Positions 46,861 through 57,868 of a stretch of DNA of 60,000 nucleotides are shown here, in pieces. Source of the stretch: Hydractinia symbiolongicarpus (taxonomy: Eukaryota > Cnidaria > Hydrozoa > Anthoathecata > Hydractiniidae); assembly GCF_029227915.1 (NCBI RefSeq), contig NC_079884.1, forward strand, positions 11,782,001-11,842,000, written 5' to 3'. The notes beneath the pieces were generated by a model, which had not been told where the DNA came from, made no database searches, and saw only the letters and a list, made by a program, of their open reading frames with translations. Every line of letters begins with the position of its first letter. Within the stretch, counting starts at the first letter, position 1. The position numbers and the translations under genes were made by a program.

Positions 46861-47177
46861 ATCTCACAAAATCTACTTCAAAGTATAAGTATAAGTAAAG
46901 TAGTCAAGATGGAAGGATCAATTGGCATCAAAGATAAGATGCATGCTCACCTACACCAGTGCTCTTGCCTAAAGATTTTCTTGGTGATCCAAATTTGGCT
47001 ATTTGCACAGGCTTCTCATTTTGTAAATATGTCCTTACGTGATCAATTACGTACGCCAGTTGACTACGTTACGCGATTGCGTAGCGTACCTAATTTGCCC
47101 CGGTACGCAATTTTTAAAATAGCTATTTATTTGTTAAACAACGCACGTGCAAAGGATGTTACGCATGCGATACAGGC

Positions 47178-47850
47178 TCTAAGGTTAATTTTTGCTGTGC
47201 ATTGATTTTGCAGTAGAAAAGTGAGGGACGTTTTGAATCGTGAACCCCAAACATGATGATTGAGCGTCTATGTATAGCAACTCTCTCAATCTTAACTTCC
47301 TTTTCTACCTGACTGAAATGGTATGCATGACTATACTGTTATTTTGGGGTTGGGGTTGGGGTTTTAAAGTTGAGTTTAGATCTAACGCAGTCTAGATCAG
47401 ATTGGAAGAGGGTCATTAATATACCCCGTCCAACCCATGCTAGCAAGGAAAACGGACGTAAAGCCGAGAATGATGAAAAATGATGAATTCATAAATTTAT
47501 TGTTTATTTTTTAGGTCATCACAAGCAAATAGGCAAAAATTGATTCGTTTTCAAATTAAAAAAATCTTTATCCACGTGGGCTCAATAAAACTTCATTTTT
47601 TAAACAAAATTTATGCAGACAAAAAAATTATATCGCACATGGGTTTTGTTTTTAAAATTGTTTTAGACTAGCTTTATATGTGCTCTGTCGGCGTTCACCT
47701 CTGCATTAGTTAAGAAACGCATGGCTGGATTTCTTGTGTAAGACCTGGTTACCAACAATGAAGGGGCTAGGCAAAAGGGGTTTATGTCTACGTAGTTCTT
47801 TTACCTAAGTCAGGAGAAAACACTGTAAACTAAGCATTGCTAGCATCACA
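47178..47850 (+). repeat. Unclassified dispersed repeat, copy A
   Basis: Two blocks, about 47178-47320 and 47500-47815, match in inverted orientation the region about 55600-56265. Shared landmarks are aaggttaatttttg, gtagaaaagtg with ggggacgttt-like sequence, gaaccccaaaca, ggtcatcacaagcaaata and gcatggctggatttctt. The gap between the blocks is filled by a LINE 3' tail (next entry). Confidence 0.7.
47398..47487 (+). mobile_element. LINE 3'-end fragment
   Basis: tcagattggaagagggtcat, then cccatgctagcaaggaaaac, then gatgaaaaatgatga, matching the tail of the LINE remnant in ORC5 intron 1. It interrupts the copy A repeat and is therefore the younger of the two. Confidence 0.5.
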
Positions 47851-48153
47851 GCATGTGGATGTATCGAGATAAAGAGCCCACCACACATCAATAACACAAC
47901 AAGGTTTTTCTTCGGAGGTACGCGGTTCTTTCCATACTTCACGTAATTCCGGTATGCCGTTATTCCTGTACCTCACATAATTAAGGTCCGCGATAGGGTG
48001 TAGGAACGCGATTGTGTGCCTCGAAATGAGAGGCCTGCTAAAGTTTTTTGTCCAGAGGTAGAAGCATTGTTGACACGCGCCAGTGGGGATGTCGGGCTTC
48101 CTTCGTCAGTCAAATGGGATAAAGATGCGTTTGTTTCCCTAACAAATGAGTTG

Positions 48154-48290
48154 CGTTTCCACAAGATACGCCATAGCTGGGGTAGTAGGCATTTCTATGA
48201 GATTTGCTGAGGTGTGGGCGATTCCACAAGATAAACAGGTGTTTCCACGAGATACACCCCAGGTTAGTTAGCGTTTCCACAAGATACGTC
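48154..48290 (+). repeat. Short tandem motif gtttccacaagatac
   Basis: Four copies with few changes: 48154 (gtttccacaagatac), 48220 (gattccacaagata), 48241 (gtttccacgagatac) and 48272 (gtttccacaagatac), plus a decayed one near 48190. Spacing is about 20-36 bases. Confidence 0.6.
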
Positions 48291-48354
48291 TTACAAGGGT
48301 AAGAATGGAAACATACTCATCTGGTATGCCCCACTGAGATACCAAACCTGACAT

Positions 48355-48372
48355 CCCCCCCCCCCCCCCCCC
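48355..48372 (+). repeat. Poly-C tract
   Basis: Uninterrupted run of 18 C. Length may be unstable or affected by assembly. Confidence 0.9.
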
Positions 48373-50685
48373 TTTCCCCAAACTCAAGTAGTTATGACAT
48401 AAAACAAGAGAAATATACTTCTAACATTATCTGTCAATGTTTTTGTTTGCTTTTATGTTGTTGCTTCAGAACCAAAGCAATTAATAGGTTTTGGCAGGCA
48501 GAAACATGAATTTAGATATAATAATGAATAAACAGGATGTATATAAATTTTAAAAAAAGAAAGAGAAACTAACTGCAAACTAAAACAAAACATGACCAAT
48601 TGCTGCTTCAAAGCTAAATGAAATGATCTGTCTTACCTAAAGTAGGTATAATCTAAAAAGCAATAATTTACTCTGGAATATAGAGCATCCCACCTTTTTA
48701 GAACAACCCCTCTATTTTTGTTACACCCACACCCACAGCAACATAGTAAGTAACATAGTAACATAGCAACATAGTAAGTATTACTTACTATATTGCTCCT
48801 GATTACAAGCACCCACAATTTCTTAGAAGTCTTAAAAGAAAGGTCACTTGGTCCTAAACATTATTCAAAACTTTTTCCACACTTTTTCAGACCAGACTTG
48901 TGTTCCGGCTTCGTTGTCAAGTGACTAAAAAACTAAACCGCCTACAGACCATATCTCAGCTTTCCATCTAAAGGAAAGTCTTGACTAGAGTCCAGGTGAT
49001 TAAACAAACCTGGCTGATTCAAAGCAAAACAAATCCCATGCTTGCAGGGGCATACTGAAAAACACTATAGGAGGACCCAGGATGACCCAAGACCCTGAAA
49101 GAGGACCCTACTTTTTCTGGAATGCTGCAAAAACATTACCTTGTCTTGCCACCTTTGAAATGTTTAAAATAAATGAAAAAAAGAAAAGTGTATTTGTAAC
49201 TAATGTGTATACAGCCTTTATGTGAACCACATCTGTTATAATATATTTAGAATAATTAAACATTAATTTGACTCCATACGATCAACAAATAAATTTAAAG
49301 AGACCAACCATATTAGAAAAAATTTGTTGACGTATAAATGAAATATTTTTGTTAACATTTTCCTTGGCAATTGCTAAGTGCTGACATGAATTAAAGGAAT
49401 CATATAAGTTTTGCATTACAATATTTATGTGAATCAAATCTTTCCACTTTGCAGATAATTTTGACCAATTATCATCTTATTTGCATCGCGCATTGGTAAC
49501 TTATGGCCCAAACCTTTTGTGGCACTATTTGTTGTTTTAACGGACGGACGAAAACGTGGCAGTGTTCACCTAAATAGGCGGGACTTAACCTGATTAGGTT
49601 ATATAATTTATTTTAACATGATTCTTACTTGCGCACGAACATATCGATGCATGAGTGAGAATTTTGGAATCGTGGTCGCGTAGACCCATTCTGAACAAAG
49701 ATTTTTTGCGATTTTTTCTTAGAAATGTGTGAAAAGCCATTAAATATTGTAATGTCTAAACTAGGTTACAGGCTACAATGAGTCGCCTAAATAGGTGGTA
49801 TGCCCTAATTAGCCTACCGTCGCCTAATTAAGTGTTTACCTGACTGTCAGCAAACAATTTTTGACTGCCTCACCTAACTTGTCAAAAGAGCCAGCAAAAG
49901 AAAAGAGTTAGTGCAAGAAATGTTGAAATGAATTACTTACACCTCCCAGCAAAATATTGGATCAAGTGCTAGCACAACAGAAGACTGACCAAAAAATAAC
50001 TAACGGTCACATCCAACTGCACTGCGGACGGTCAAGTAAACAGCATAGTTTTATGTAAAATCATCACGATCTCTTCGCCAAATAGGAGGATGTTTAGAAA
50101 ATGACGAATGTGATAAACGCATGGTATAACGGTACAACTCCCTCCGCTCCACCTGTACAGCATTGTTTTTGTTAATAAAAAATATGGTAAAAAACATTGT
50201 GGTTAGTTAGGAGGAAAATAGCAGAAACGCTGGGAAAAACCCAATCATTTTGATGGTTATGTGCAGGATTGTTAGATTCATATGACAAATTTCTGTTGCA
50301 TGATGACATATTGCGACTTTCTAAATCAAAATTGTTTCGGTTTCGCCTCCCCTGATGATTGACTTGCGCAGAGAAAGTAATACTTATTGCTGTATTTTGA
50401 GCCCGCTAAATTGTCTACATGTCTTCGTCACTGAGTATCTTTGTGTTTTACGTAAAACACGTAATTACGTGCTTTCGTTTTTTATTTGGCTTTGGTGATT
50501 AACTTGTCCCCACCGTTTATTAGGGAACAGTAAAGTTCAAAACATAAGCTCAATTCCTCCTCCAGGAACCCAAGTGCACTCAAAGGCTTTTTCATAAGAA
50601 TAGTATTTTTTCGTTTCAACATAAATATTCTTAACTTTTAGTCAAAAATCAAATAATTTTATTCTTGCAAAGTTGCGATTAAAGA
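48373..50685. other. Gene-poor intergenic region
   Basis: No coding signal on either strand. A small minisatellite (units like aacatagtaagt) lies at about 48738-48790. Repeated words cctaaataggc/cctaatta occur at 49560-49840. Confidence 0.5.
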
Positions 50686-50772
50686 CAAGCTCGACCCCAG
50701 CACCTTTTACCGTAGCGGCGGAAAGAGAGCACAGCTCCGTTGAGAAACATATAGTCCTGGGGACAAAGTTGG
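50686..50772. repeat. Short inverted-repeat element, CCTGGGGACGAGGTTG family
   Basis: The arms are caagctcgaccccagcacct and gtcctggggacaaagttgg, separated by about 45 bases. Another single arm is at about 51157-51170. Confidence 0.6.
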
Positions 50773-51208
50773 ATTAAAGGGACTGAGATGCAAACTGGTT
50801 TAATAATCATCCTATTGTTTAAGCATAGCGGCCCAATTCAATTGACAGACAGACAATTAGATTTTGTGGGGTAAAAAACTTGACATTTAGGTGCAAGCAA
50901 ATTTTAAGATGTGAACATATTCTTAGGATATTCTTAAAGTTCTGTTTAATTTCATCTTGAGTATTCTCATAGCGTGAATTCTCATAAAAAAAGGTGTAAC
51001 TTTAATTTTAATAACGTAAACTTTTCATGTTGACAATCAAAAACCTTAACAAGATTGGGGTGAAGTGATTGGGATGGAAAGGGTTATTTAAGCTTCATGA
51101 AATTCCTTTAGTTAGGACTAAGAGATTATATCAAGCCCAGAAGCCCTAATACTCCCAACCTCGTCCCAAGTTGCCTTTACCCACTACGGCATTCGAGAAA
51201 TACAGCGT

Positions 51209-51260
51209 CACTGTAGTTCGCATCAGCGACACACGTGTGTCACTGATGCGAACTGCAGTG
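51209..51260. repeat. Loop-less palindrome (26-bp arms)
   Basis: 51209-51234 and 51235-51260 are inverted copies with two mismatches (cactgtagttcgcatcag... / ...ctgatgcgaactgcagtg), centred on acacacgtgtgt. Confidence 0.85.
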
Positions 51261-52121
51261 AAGTTCATATCGCCTTGATTATATTGTTCTGGAAATCAGG
51301 TGTTGTGTTTTCTTTTAAACCCTGCAGGATAAGATATTTTACCTAACGGCACAAGCTCACTACTAGAAAAAAAGTAAATTTGGCGGGTCATTGTATCTGT
51401 ATGTACTTAGTATAAGCGCTCAGTCTGGTTTCGACTTCGTGTACCTTCGTGTACCGGGAGCGGTCTTTTGTTGGTTATAGGGCTCACAAAACATTCAAAT
51501 GTTCTATCTAGTATAGCCAGAGCTGGAATTTTAATCTCAACAATCCAACTGAATGTTGTTTCGTACCTATTTGGCTGGCGTATGCAGACCATTCTCCAAA
51601 ACAAGTTACTGCGTGCCATTACTAATCGTTGATTGATCTTTCACGTCACACCTTGCCTCTCATGTGGATACCACAAAAAAAGTTCCTTTTTACGTCTTTA
51701 AGTTCTGCGGTAACGCCTTGAGTCAGCAGCCACATAATATGTGTCTGTGGTTACTAGAAATAACCAATTTTCTAAAAATAACAATAACATCATCCACTAT
51801 ATAAAGAATCTTTTTGCATTAAGTTTCTGCCTGAATTATCCTTCGCAGCTTGGCAGCTGACATTGCCGCGTTGAAATCAAGAGATGACTGTAGCGTGCAA
51901 AATGCAGAAAAAACCGAGCCTGTCATATGGCTCTGGTCGATAGAATGAAAGATCTTGCAGGCTTAAACATTTCAACCATTGAGTACTGCAAACTTTTTTT
52001 CCTTCGGCTAGAGCAATAGGGAGGAGGGGGACTTATAAAATTATGCAAAATTTAGTGTGCAATATAAAAACAACGATTTTAATAAATGCAACATATCTTT
52101 TTAAAAGTAATAAAGCAAACA

Positions 52122-52280
52122 CTAATCGATGTCAAAATTACTATCACCTTCTTCGTTCTTGTCTACGATCGTCTTTAGGGGAGCCGCATCAATCATTTCC
52201 TTGGAATCTGGAATAAATGGGTTGTCTTCCGTCTCGTTTACAAGTTGTACTTGCTCATTGAGCATTGCAAGACCAGCCTG
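52122..52280 (-). CDS. Possible terminal exon of an unrecognised gene
   Basis: Minus-strand frame of about 50 codons ending in TAG at 52124-52122. It has the look of a conserved acidic C-terminus: QPGQAGLAMLNEQVQLVNET, then EDNPFIPDSKEMIDAAPLKT and a final DKNEEGDSNFDID. An in-frame TAA lies just upstream, but two acceptors are available (tttttttaaag| and catatcag|), so it could be a last exon. I found no upstream exon between here and 57860. It may be an exon fragment, a processed pseudogene piece, or the last exon of a gene with long introns. I do not recognise the family. Confidence 0.35.
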   Translation of the reverse strand, partial: QAGLAMLNEQVQLVNETEDNPFIPDSKEMIDAAPLKTIVDKNEEGDSNFDID

Positions 52281-52760
52281 ACCGGGCTGATATGCTCTTT
52301 AAAAAAATGAACCTCTTTGTTATTCCAGCAAAGTATGTTGCTTTTACAAGGAGCAAGATATTCGGAAATATATTGTTCGACAAGTTGCACGAAAAAAAAA
52401 GAAAACACCCTAACTCTGAATTGATGCGACATAAATACCATTTAATCAATTGTTTATGTTTTTTTTTGGAAGGGGGTTTATTCGGGAGGGAGGGGGTATT
52501 CGGGAGTGGGGGCTTAATCGATCATTTACGATAATCAGAGATGAAATAATAAATTATCTTGTTTTGGATCTCACAACAACTCTTAGAACAAGCACAAAAC
52601 TAGAAGAAAAAAATAATAAGAAAAGCCCATAAAGAGTGACCAGACCCCTTACTAAATTTGCCAAAAATTGATGGTCATAACATGATCTGTGATTTTAAAA
52701 AGAACTAGAGGTCTTCTGTATGCTACATACAACCCACGTCCTTGAACTTAAAGGCAACCA

Positions 52761-52800
52761 AGTTCTGTGTGATGACATAGAAATGTCATCACACAGAACT
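52761..52800. repeat. Perfect hairpin, 18-bp stem with 4-base loop
   Basis: agttctgtgtgatgacat (52761-52778), loop agaa, atgtcatcacacagaact (52783-52800). The stem extends about five more pairs (aacca/tggtt) across a one-base bulge. Confidence 0.9.
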
Positions 52801-52806
52801 TTGGTT

Positions 52807-55080
52807 AAATCATAAGCAGAAAGTTACGCAGGCAATAGATTTAATGAAGCATACCACTTTTATGGGGTAGTAAAACGATAATGCATAAAATCTAAATTAA
52901 ATCTTAAGGACAGAAGTAGACCTAAAGGATATCAAGTTGATGCTACGGCTTGGCAATTTACTTCATAGTGCTAAAAATTTAAACCCGAAATCTTTGTCCC
53001 TTTACAAAGTGAGAGACCGGCATACAGAGATGCTAGTGTAAAGCAAGATTCTACACTATCATTAAGAAAATGATTATTCAGGGATCATCAGAGTGATACA
53101 TAGAATCCATCTTAGTAGATTGATGGATTGGGATACTGTTAAAAAAAGACAAACTGGACAAACTAAAGGGTGTATGGCATACTTGAGTACGCCCTGATTT
53201 CCTATATATTTGAATTCAACTTAAAGTTACCTGGTAAAACATTCATTTCTAAATTATGTTACCGATATACGTGTAGATACAAATTCTACGAGGATATTGG
53301 TTCTTCACAAGAAAAAACATCACAAACAATACATTGCAAATGGAAGTAGGAGAAAATTGCAAGCTATCAGTGGAAGGATTCTTATGAAATTTGCCGCTAT
53401 AAAAGTGCGTTTACTCATAGAGGTTTTATGCGCGAAAAGATAAAATTCAAGTCTATTTAGACTAAGAAAACCATGTTGATGTCTATTTTAGTCCTACCAT
53501 CCTTATAAAAGATTATACAAAAACTTATATAATGCATCCGTCAATTGATCAGATCTGTCGATATTAACGATGTTATTAACTCTGGTATTACAGATTTAGA
53601 AACAGTTCCTTTTTTCTTATTTTACTGGAACGTATTTCTCTTAGTATGGAACAATGATAAATAGCACATGAAAATAAGCATCCTCATAAAAATGAGCATT
53701 CTCGTCAGTAATACAGGCGCCAACAGTAATTTCGCCGCTGTCCATATTAAATAAGGCAAAATGTCCCATCACAAGGACAGTAGAGAATATGTATAAATGG
53801 GTAATTATGATTTTTTTTTAGTGCAGGCAAAGAAGTGCTGCTACAAAACTGCTGCGTCAACGTAAAAGTTGCGTAATTAGAAACCTTGTCTCCAGGGCTT
53901 TTTTCACTTTTTGGCCCTAATGTCAGAAAGGGGAAAATAAGCCCTGGGGACGAAGTTATAATAATACCTGCGTCAAGTCCTGACTTTGAACGTGAGTTGT
54001 TGTATCTCTCGGAGCCATCCATCAGAAAAGGACACGGATGCTTTTATCCTGACACGAATCTAAAAGATGCGATTGATATGCCTTGTGTTTTGCAGATATA
54101 CCTAAAGTTGTTATGGTACGATTAAAGGCAAAATTAACTTGAGTTTTAATTGTCCTTCCTGCTTTCCAAGCTGTTTTTACGGGTTTAATTTAGCGTAGAG
54201 AACTTTACAGGATAGCCAATGTAAATGTTTAAAATAAAAGTAACATATTCTTTAGAGGAGATGTAGACATATTAATATTACAGTTTGGTAATAACAAGGA
54301 TGCATTCTCCAGGGTGGGAATTGTCGTTTGCTTGTTTTGAAATTACAAAATGTCTGAGAACCACTAGAGGGTTTTGGGTAAATATTACGGCGAAATAACT
54401 CGCTGTAAAAAAGTAAAAATTGCGCATTTTCAGATGCATTGCGTCATCGCATTCATTGCGTCGTGTGTTAGGCGTACTTACAAACAGAGAACTCATTAGA
54501 TGGCGACGACACTACGTAGAAATAAACATCGTAACGGATTCGAAGTGACATGGATTGTTTCGAGCCTTTCCTGCTGTCCCATAAGAAGGCCCTGGCGCCT
54601 AAGGTTGTTCAGAATGGGGACATTTCAATGGGTATACCTTCATAGAACACGCCACCAAAGTACTCTATCCACGGCGTACCCGAACTGTCCTGTATATATC
54701 GTAATTCCCGAAATTTGCAAATTACTAAGAATTGCAAAGCAAAACAAAAGGATGATCATAGGGAAATTAAGTAAAATGTGCAAATTCATATGAATTTATG
54801 TTCCAGAAGGCAAAACGATAAATTTTGTGATCGAAGTGTTGACTAGCTAGCTTGCTATCTACTGGTTAAAGAAACGAGAAACGAAATAGCTATATAATGT
54901 GAGTAAACTTTGTGTCGGATATGTTAGGTTTTCTTTCCTTTGGAACTAGCTAAGATGTTGTAGCTAGCTACAATCCTGTTCAGAAATTTATTGGAATAAA
55001 TGCTTTAGTTTCAAGATTTTGCACACATGCTATCATTTATGGTCATTGCGCAGACTTAATTAACTCCCTGCAACATCAAA
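52807..55080. other. Gene-poor intergenic region
   Basis: Only short ORFs without recognisable features, including one of 97 codons at 54500. Contains a CCTGGGG-family inverted repeat at 53882-53958. Confidence 0.45.
53882..53958. repeat. Short inverted-repeat element, CCTGGGGACGAGGTTG family
   Basis: The arms are aaccttgtctccagggcttt and aagccctggggacgaagtt, separated by about 35 bases. Confidence 0.7.
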
Positions 55081-55087
55081 CAGCCCA

Positions 55088-55233
55088 CACATTATGCCAT
55101 CTTCCCCATTTCTATCACATGGCTGGGGTTAACACCCAGGGCTATAGTAACATTCACTCCCCCGTATTGAATTGCTGCTAAGTGGAATCGAACCCCAGTC
55201 TCCCGAACAAAGTGTAAGGGTTATATCCACTTA
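55088..55233 (-). mobile_element. tRNA-derived SINE-like sequence
   Basis: On the minus strand the head reads gataagtggatataaccc (A-box-like), then ggttcgattcc (B box, plus-strand 55184-55194), followed by a body to about 55088. It directly abuts the inverted-repeat element starting at 55234. No tail repeat seen. Confidence 0.5.
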
Positions 55234-56472
55234 TCAGGCCTTGCCATGAGCAAATAACCTCCAGAGCAATTAATTGCTCGCGTCAGAGTGTCTACGCGAG
55301 CAATTTTGCTCACCATATTTTTCGCTAAAGAAACTTTACATTTAGTCTCTCAGGGCTTCTTTTTCAGGAGAGGCGTGCACCTTGGCACACACCTAAATCG
55401 TTTCGGGGATGTGATTAAAACGTCCGCCACATTTCAAGTTTGGTCGAACATGTCCGTAGCTCGTTTCGAACTTTCGTCGGTTAAAACGTCCGATAGATTT
55501 TCGCTTGGTCGGATAATTTTAGATCCCAGAATTATTGAATAGTCCTGGTCCTATAAATCCACAAGCAAGCCTATTCATAGCCAACCTGACCATCCTAGCT
55601 AATTCACTGACTCCTGACTTAGTTAAAAAATTACGTAGACATAAATCTCTTTTGCCCAGCCCCTTCGTCGTTGGTAACCAGGTCTTACATAAGAAATCCA
55701 GCCATGCGGTTCTTAACTAATGCGGAGGTGAACGCCGACGGAGAACGGATAATGCAAGTCTGCAAAGCTGCAGTTACAGGCGGAACAGACAATTTATCAT
55801 GGATTTAATTGTAGATAATTTCTTCATTTTACGAAACAATTGGAAACCCTAGCAGCTCCAAATTTAATGGATTATTTTCTTTATGCCGCAACTGTTATTC
55901 AAACAATTTTAAAAACGAAACCCACATGCGGTTTTAAAAAAAAATTTCTGTATAAATTTTATGTACCTGACGCGTACCTTTTTAAAAAGAGATATTTTAT
56001 TTGTTGGTTTTATTTTAAACCATGCGGATATAGATTTTTTTAATATGAAAACGAAGCATATTTTTTTCTATTTGCTTGTGATGACCTGAAAAATAAACAT
56101 TAAATACTATTTTGGACATGTAGAAAGAGATTTTAAGATTGAGAGAGAGTTGCTATACCAGTAGACACTCGATCATTGTGTTTGGGGTTCACGATTAAAA
56201 ACGTCCCCCACTTTTCTACTCCAAAATAAATGCGCAACAAAAATTAACCTTAATGCCCATATTGCAAGCGCTTTATAAAATGGTGAATGAACTGTTGCAC
56301 GATGGGTGGAAAATAATCACACCAAATATCTTTTCAGTTTCATTTAAAAGACCAATCAATTCTTAAGAAAAACGTTTACACTTATCTCAAAATGTTAATA
56401 TTTATGCGAGCAATAGAATGCTCGGGTAACAAGCATTTACGCGAACACTACGCGACTCATGGCAAGGCCTGA
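55234..56472. mobile_element. Candidate non-autonomous DNA transposon (17-bp perfect TIRs)
   Basis: tcaggccttgccatgag (55234-55250) and its exact reverse complement (56456-56472) bound 1239 bases. Both ends also carry gcgagcaat/attgctcgc-type subterminal inverted motifs. The interior (about 55600-56265) is the inverted counterpart of copy A at 47178-47850. The longest frames (84 and 61 codons) show no transposase motif. I see no flanking duplication, so the limits are provisional. Confidence 0.55.
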
Positions 56473-57868
56473 CTCATGTTTTTAGCTGATGCATGCCACA
56501 CAAATAATGTACAACTCTGTCCCAAGGGATTATTTTTTTCCTGTATTCTGATAGTATATTGTATGCCTACTGCAAATTAATTAATTAGCAAGGCCTATTT
56601 TATCCCTATCCTGGACCTTTTTGGGTTGCTGTGTTAATTATTTTATAATGTGGACATCGAAATCCTAACAGCACATTTTCACTGTTCCTCAAGTAGAACT
56701 TTCACACCATTCCAACTGCAGAGTTGAGAAATGTCTAAAACTGTTGTTTTCCAAAAATTGTGAACAGAATTATAGCAGCATATACTAGTTATAAATTATC
56801 ATCTCTCTTTACTGGTTAAATAAAGATGAAAGCCAATTAACAGCAAAAAAGCCAAAACTGTGAAAAGTGGAGCGTAAGAAGGGTGTGAAAAATTACCTAA
56901 CTATATATAGCTGCTTCTAATCTATATAGTTAGCTTTAGTTTCTAATGTAAAAAATAAAGTAAGACCATGTATAAAAGCATTTTTTCACGGATACAAAAG
57001 GCACTAAAATTAATTATCTTATGTATTCTTTCCCCTTTTCAGAAACAGGCCGCAAGAATTTCTGCACAACTTTCTAGTTTCACCAGATTTCCTTAATCAT
57101 AGTGGCCTGTTGTTTATAATTGCACATGCTTGCTTATTTTTTCCTATGCAAAATCACAGCATCTGAGAAAAATTTAAATGATTTGATATGAAATGATGCA
57201 AAATTAGAAAGGTCATTTAAACACCTATAAAATTGGTTGGCTAGCAAATAAAAATGTGTCTATCCATTGAGCATGGAGGTTTTGTGCTCTGTTTTTTACT
57301 TCCTGTTGTTAAAACACTGCTGCCATTTTTAAGCAAAGCACAATAATACTGGTGGGTGATGGTTGTGTGGAGGTGACAAAGATATTTTTCTGGCATTTCA
57401 TTACCTCTGTAGTTAAAAATATTTGTTCAAAAGTGAGCTTGATTGTGTGACTTGCGTAAAAATGAATAATACCATAGATGCGACCTTTAATTTGTTTGAA
57501 TTGTGTTGAGAATTAGTAATGGAGAATCCAATCAGATTGAAAGAAATTTTAATTAGAATTTCTAAGGCCTAATCATCTTCAATGGTTATTATCATGGTTA
57601 TATGCGCAAACAAGGGTAAACCAAAAACCAGCATGGGAAATATGTATGAAGACCGAAAACCTGTGCCAGCAACTACTTTCTTATAATACCCAATTTAACC
57701 TCGTAAGCCATAGCTGTGAGTGAATTTTACATGGAATTTTTCCAAGATGCTTATCAGTAGTCTTGTATTATTTTACACAAAATTATTTTATAGTACGATT
57801 TTAATTTCAGAAATATATATTAGAATTCTAGATAGATATTTTTAACTGCATCTATTTTAGCTTTCATA
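56473..57868. other. Upstream region of the TRAF-like gene
   Basis: AT-rich. A splice acceptor (ttttag) lies 9 bases before the TRAF start codon, so a 5' untranslated exon and the promoter probably lie somewhere upstream; neither could be located. Confidence 0.4.

Larger units (their letters stand above)
38041..46896 (+). mobile_element. Decayed CR1/Jockey-type LINE, interrupted by a Copia element
   Basis: Plus-strand order: ORF1 with CCCH-type zinc fingers (about 38560-38950), ORF2 endonuclease (about 39414-39905), reverse transcriptase (about 40529-41253), an insertion from 41254 to 45953, then the rest of the RT and the C-terminal region (45954-46860). The end is near 46896 with a short aagtat-type tail (aaagtataagtataagtaaa). 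Multiple stops and frameshifts show that it is inactive. The 5' boundary is uncertain. Confidence 0.8.

Noticed and set aside
46532-46867. Minus-strand 111-codon ORF
   Set aside because: Antisense of the LINE C-terminal region, which is recognisable on the plus strand.
47973-48210. Overlapping ORFs on both strands
   Set aside because: Short, no recognisable motif, within a repeat-rich stretch.
51848-51950. Possible plus-strand exon (L-A-A-D-I-A-A-L-K-S-R-D-D)
   Set aside because: A cag acceptor and about 33 open codons exist, but no partner exon, no homology and no coding bias beyond chance.
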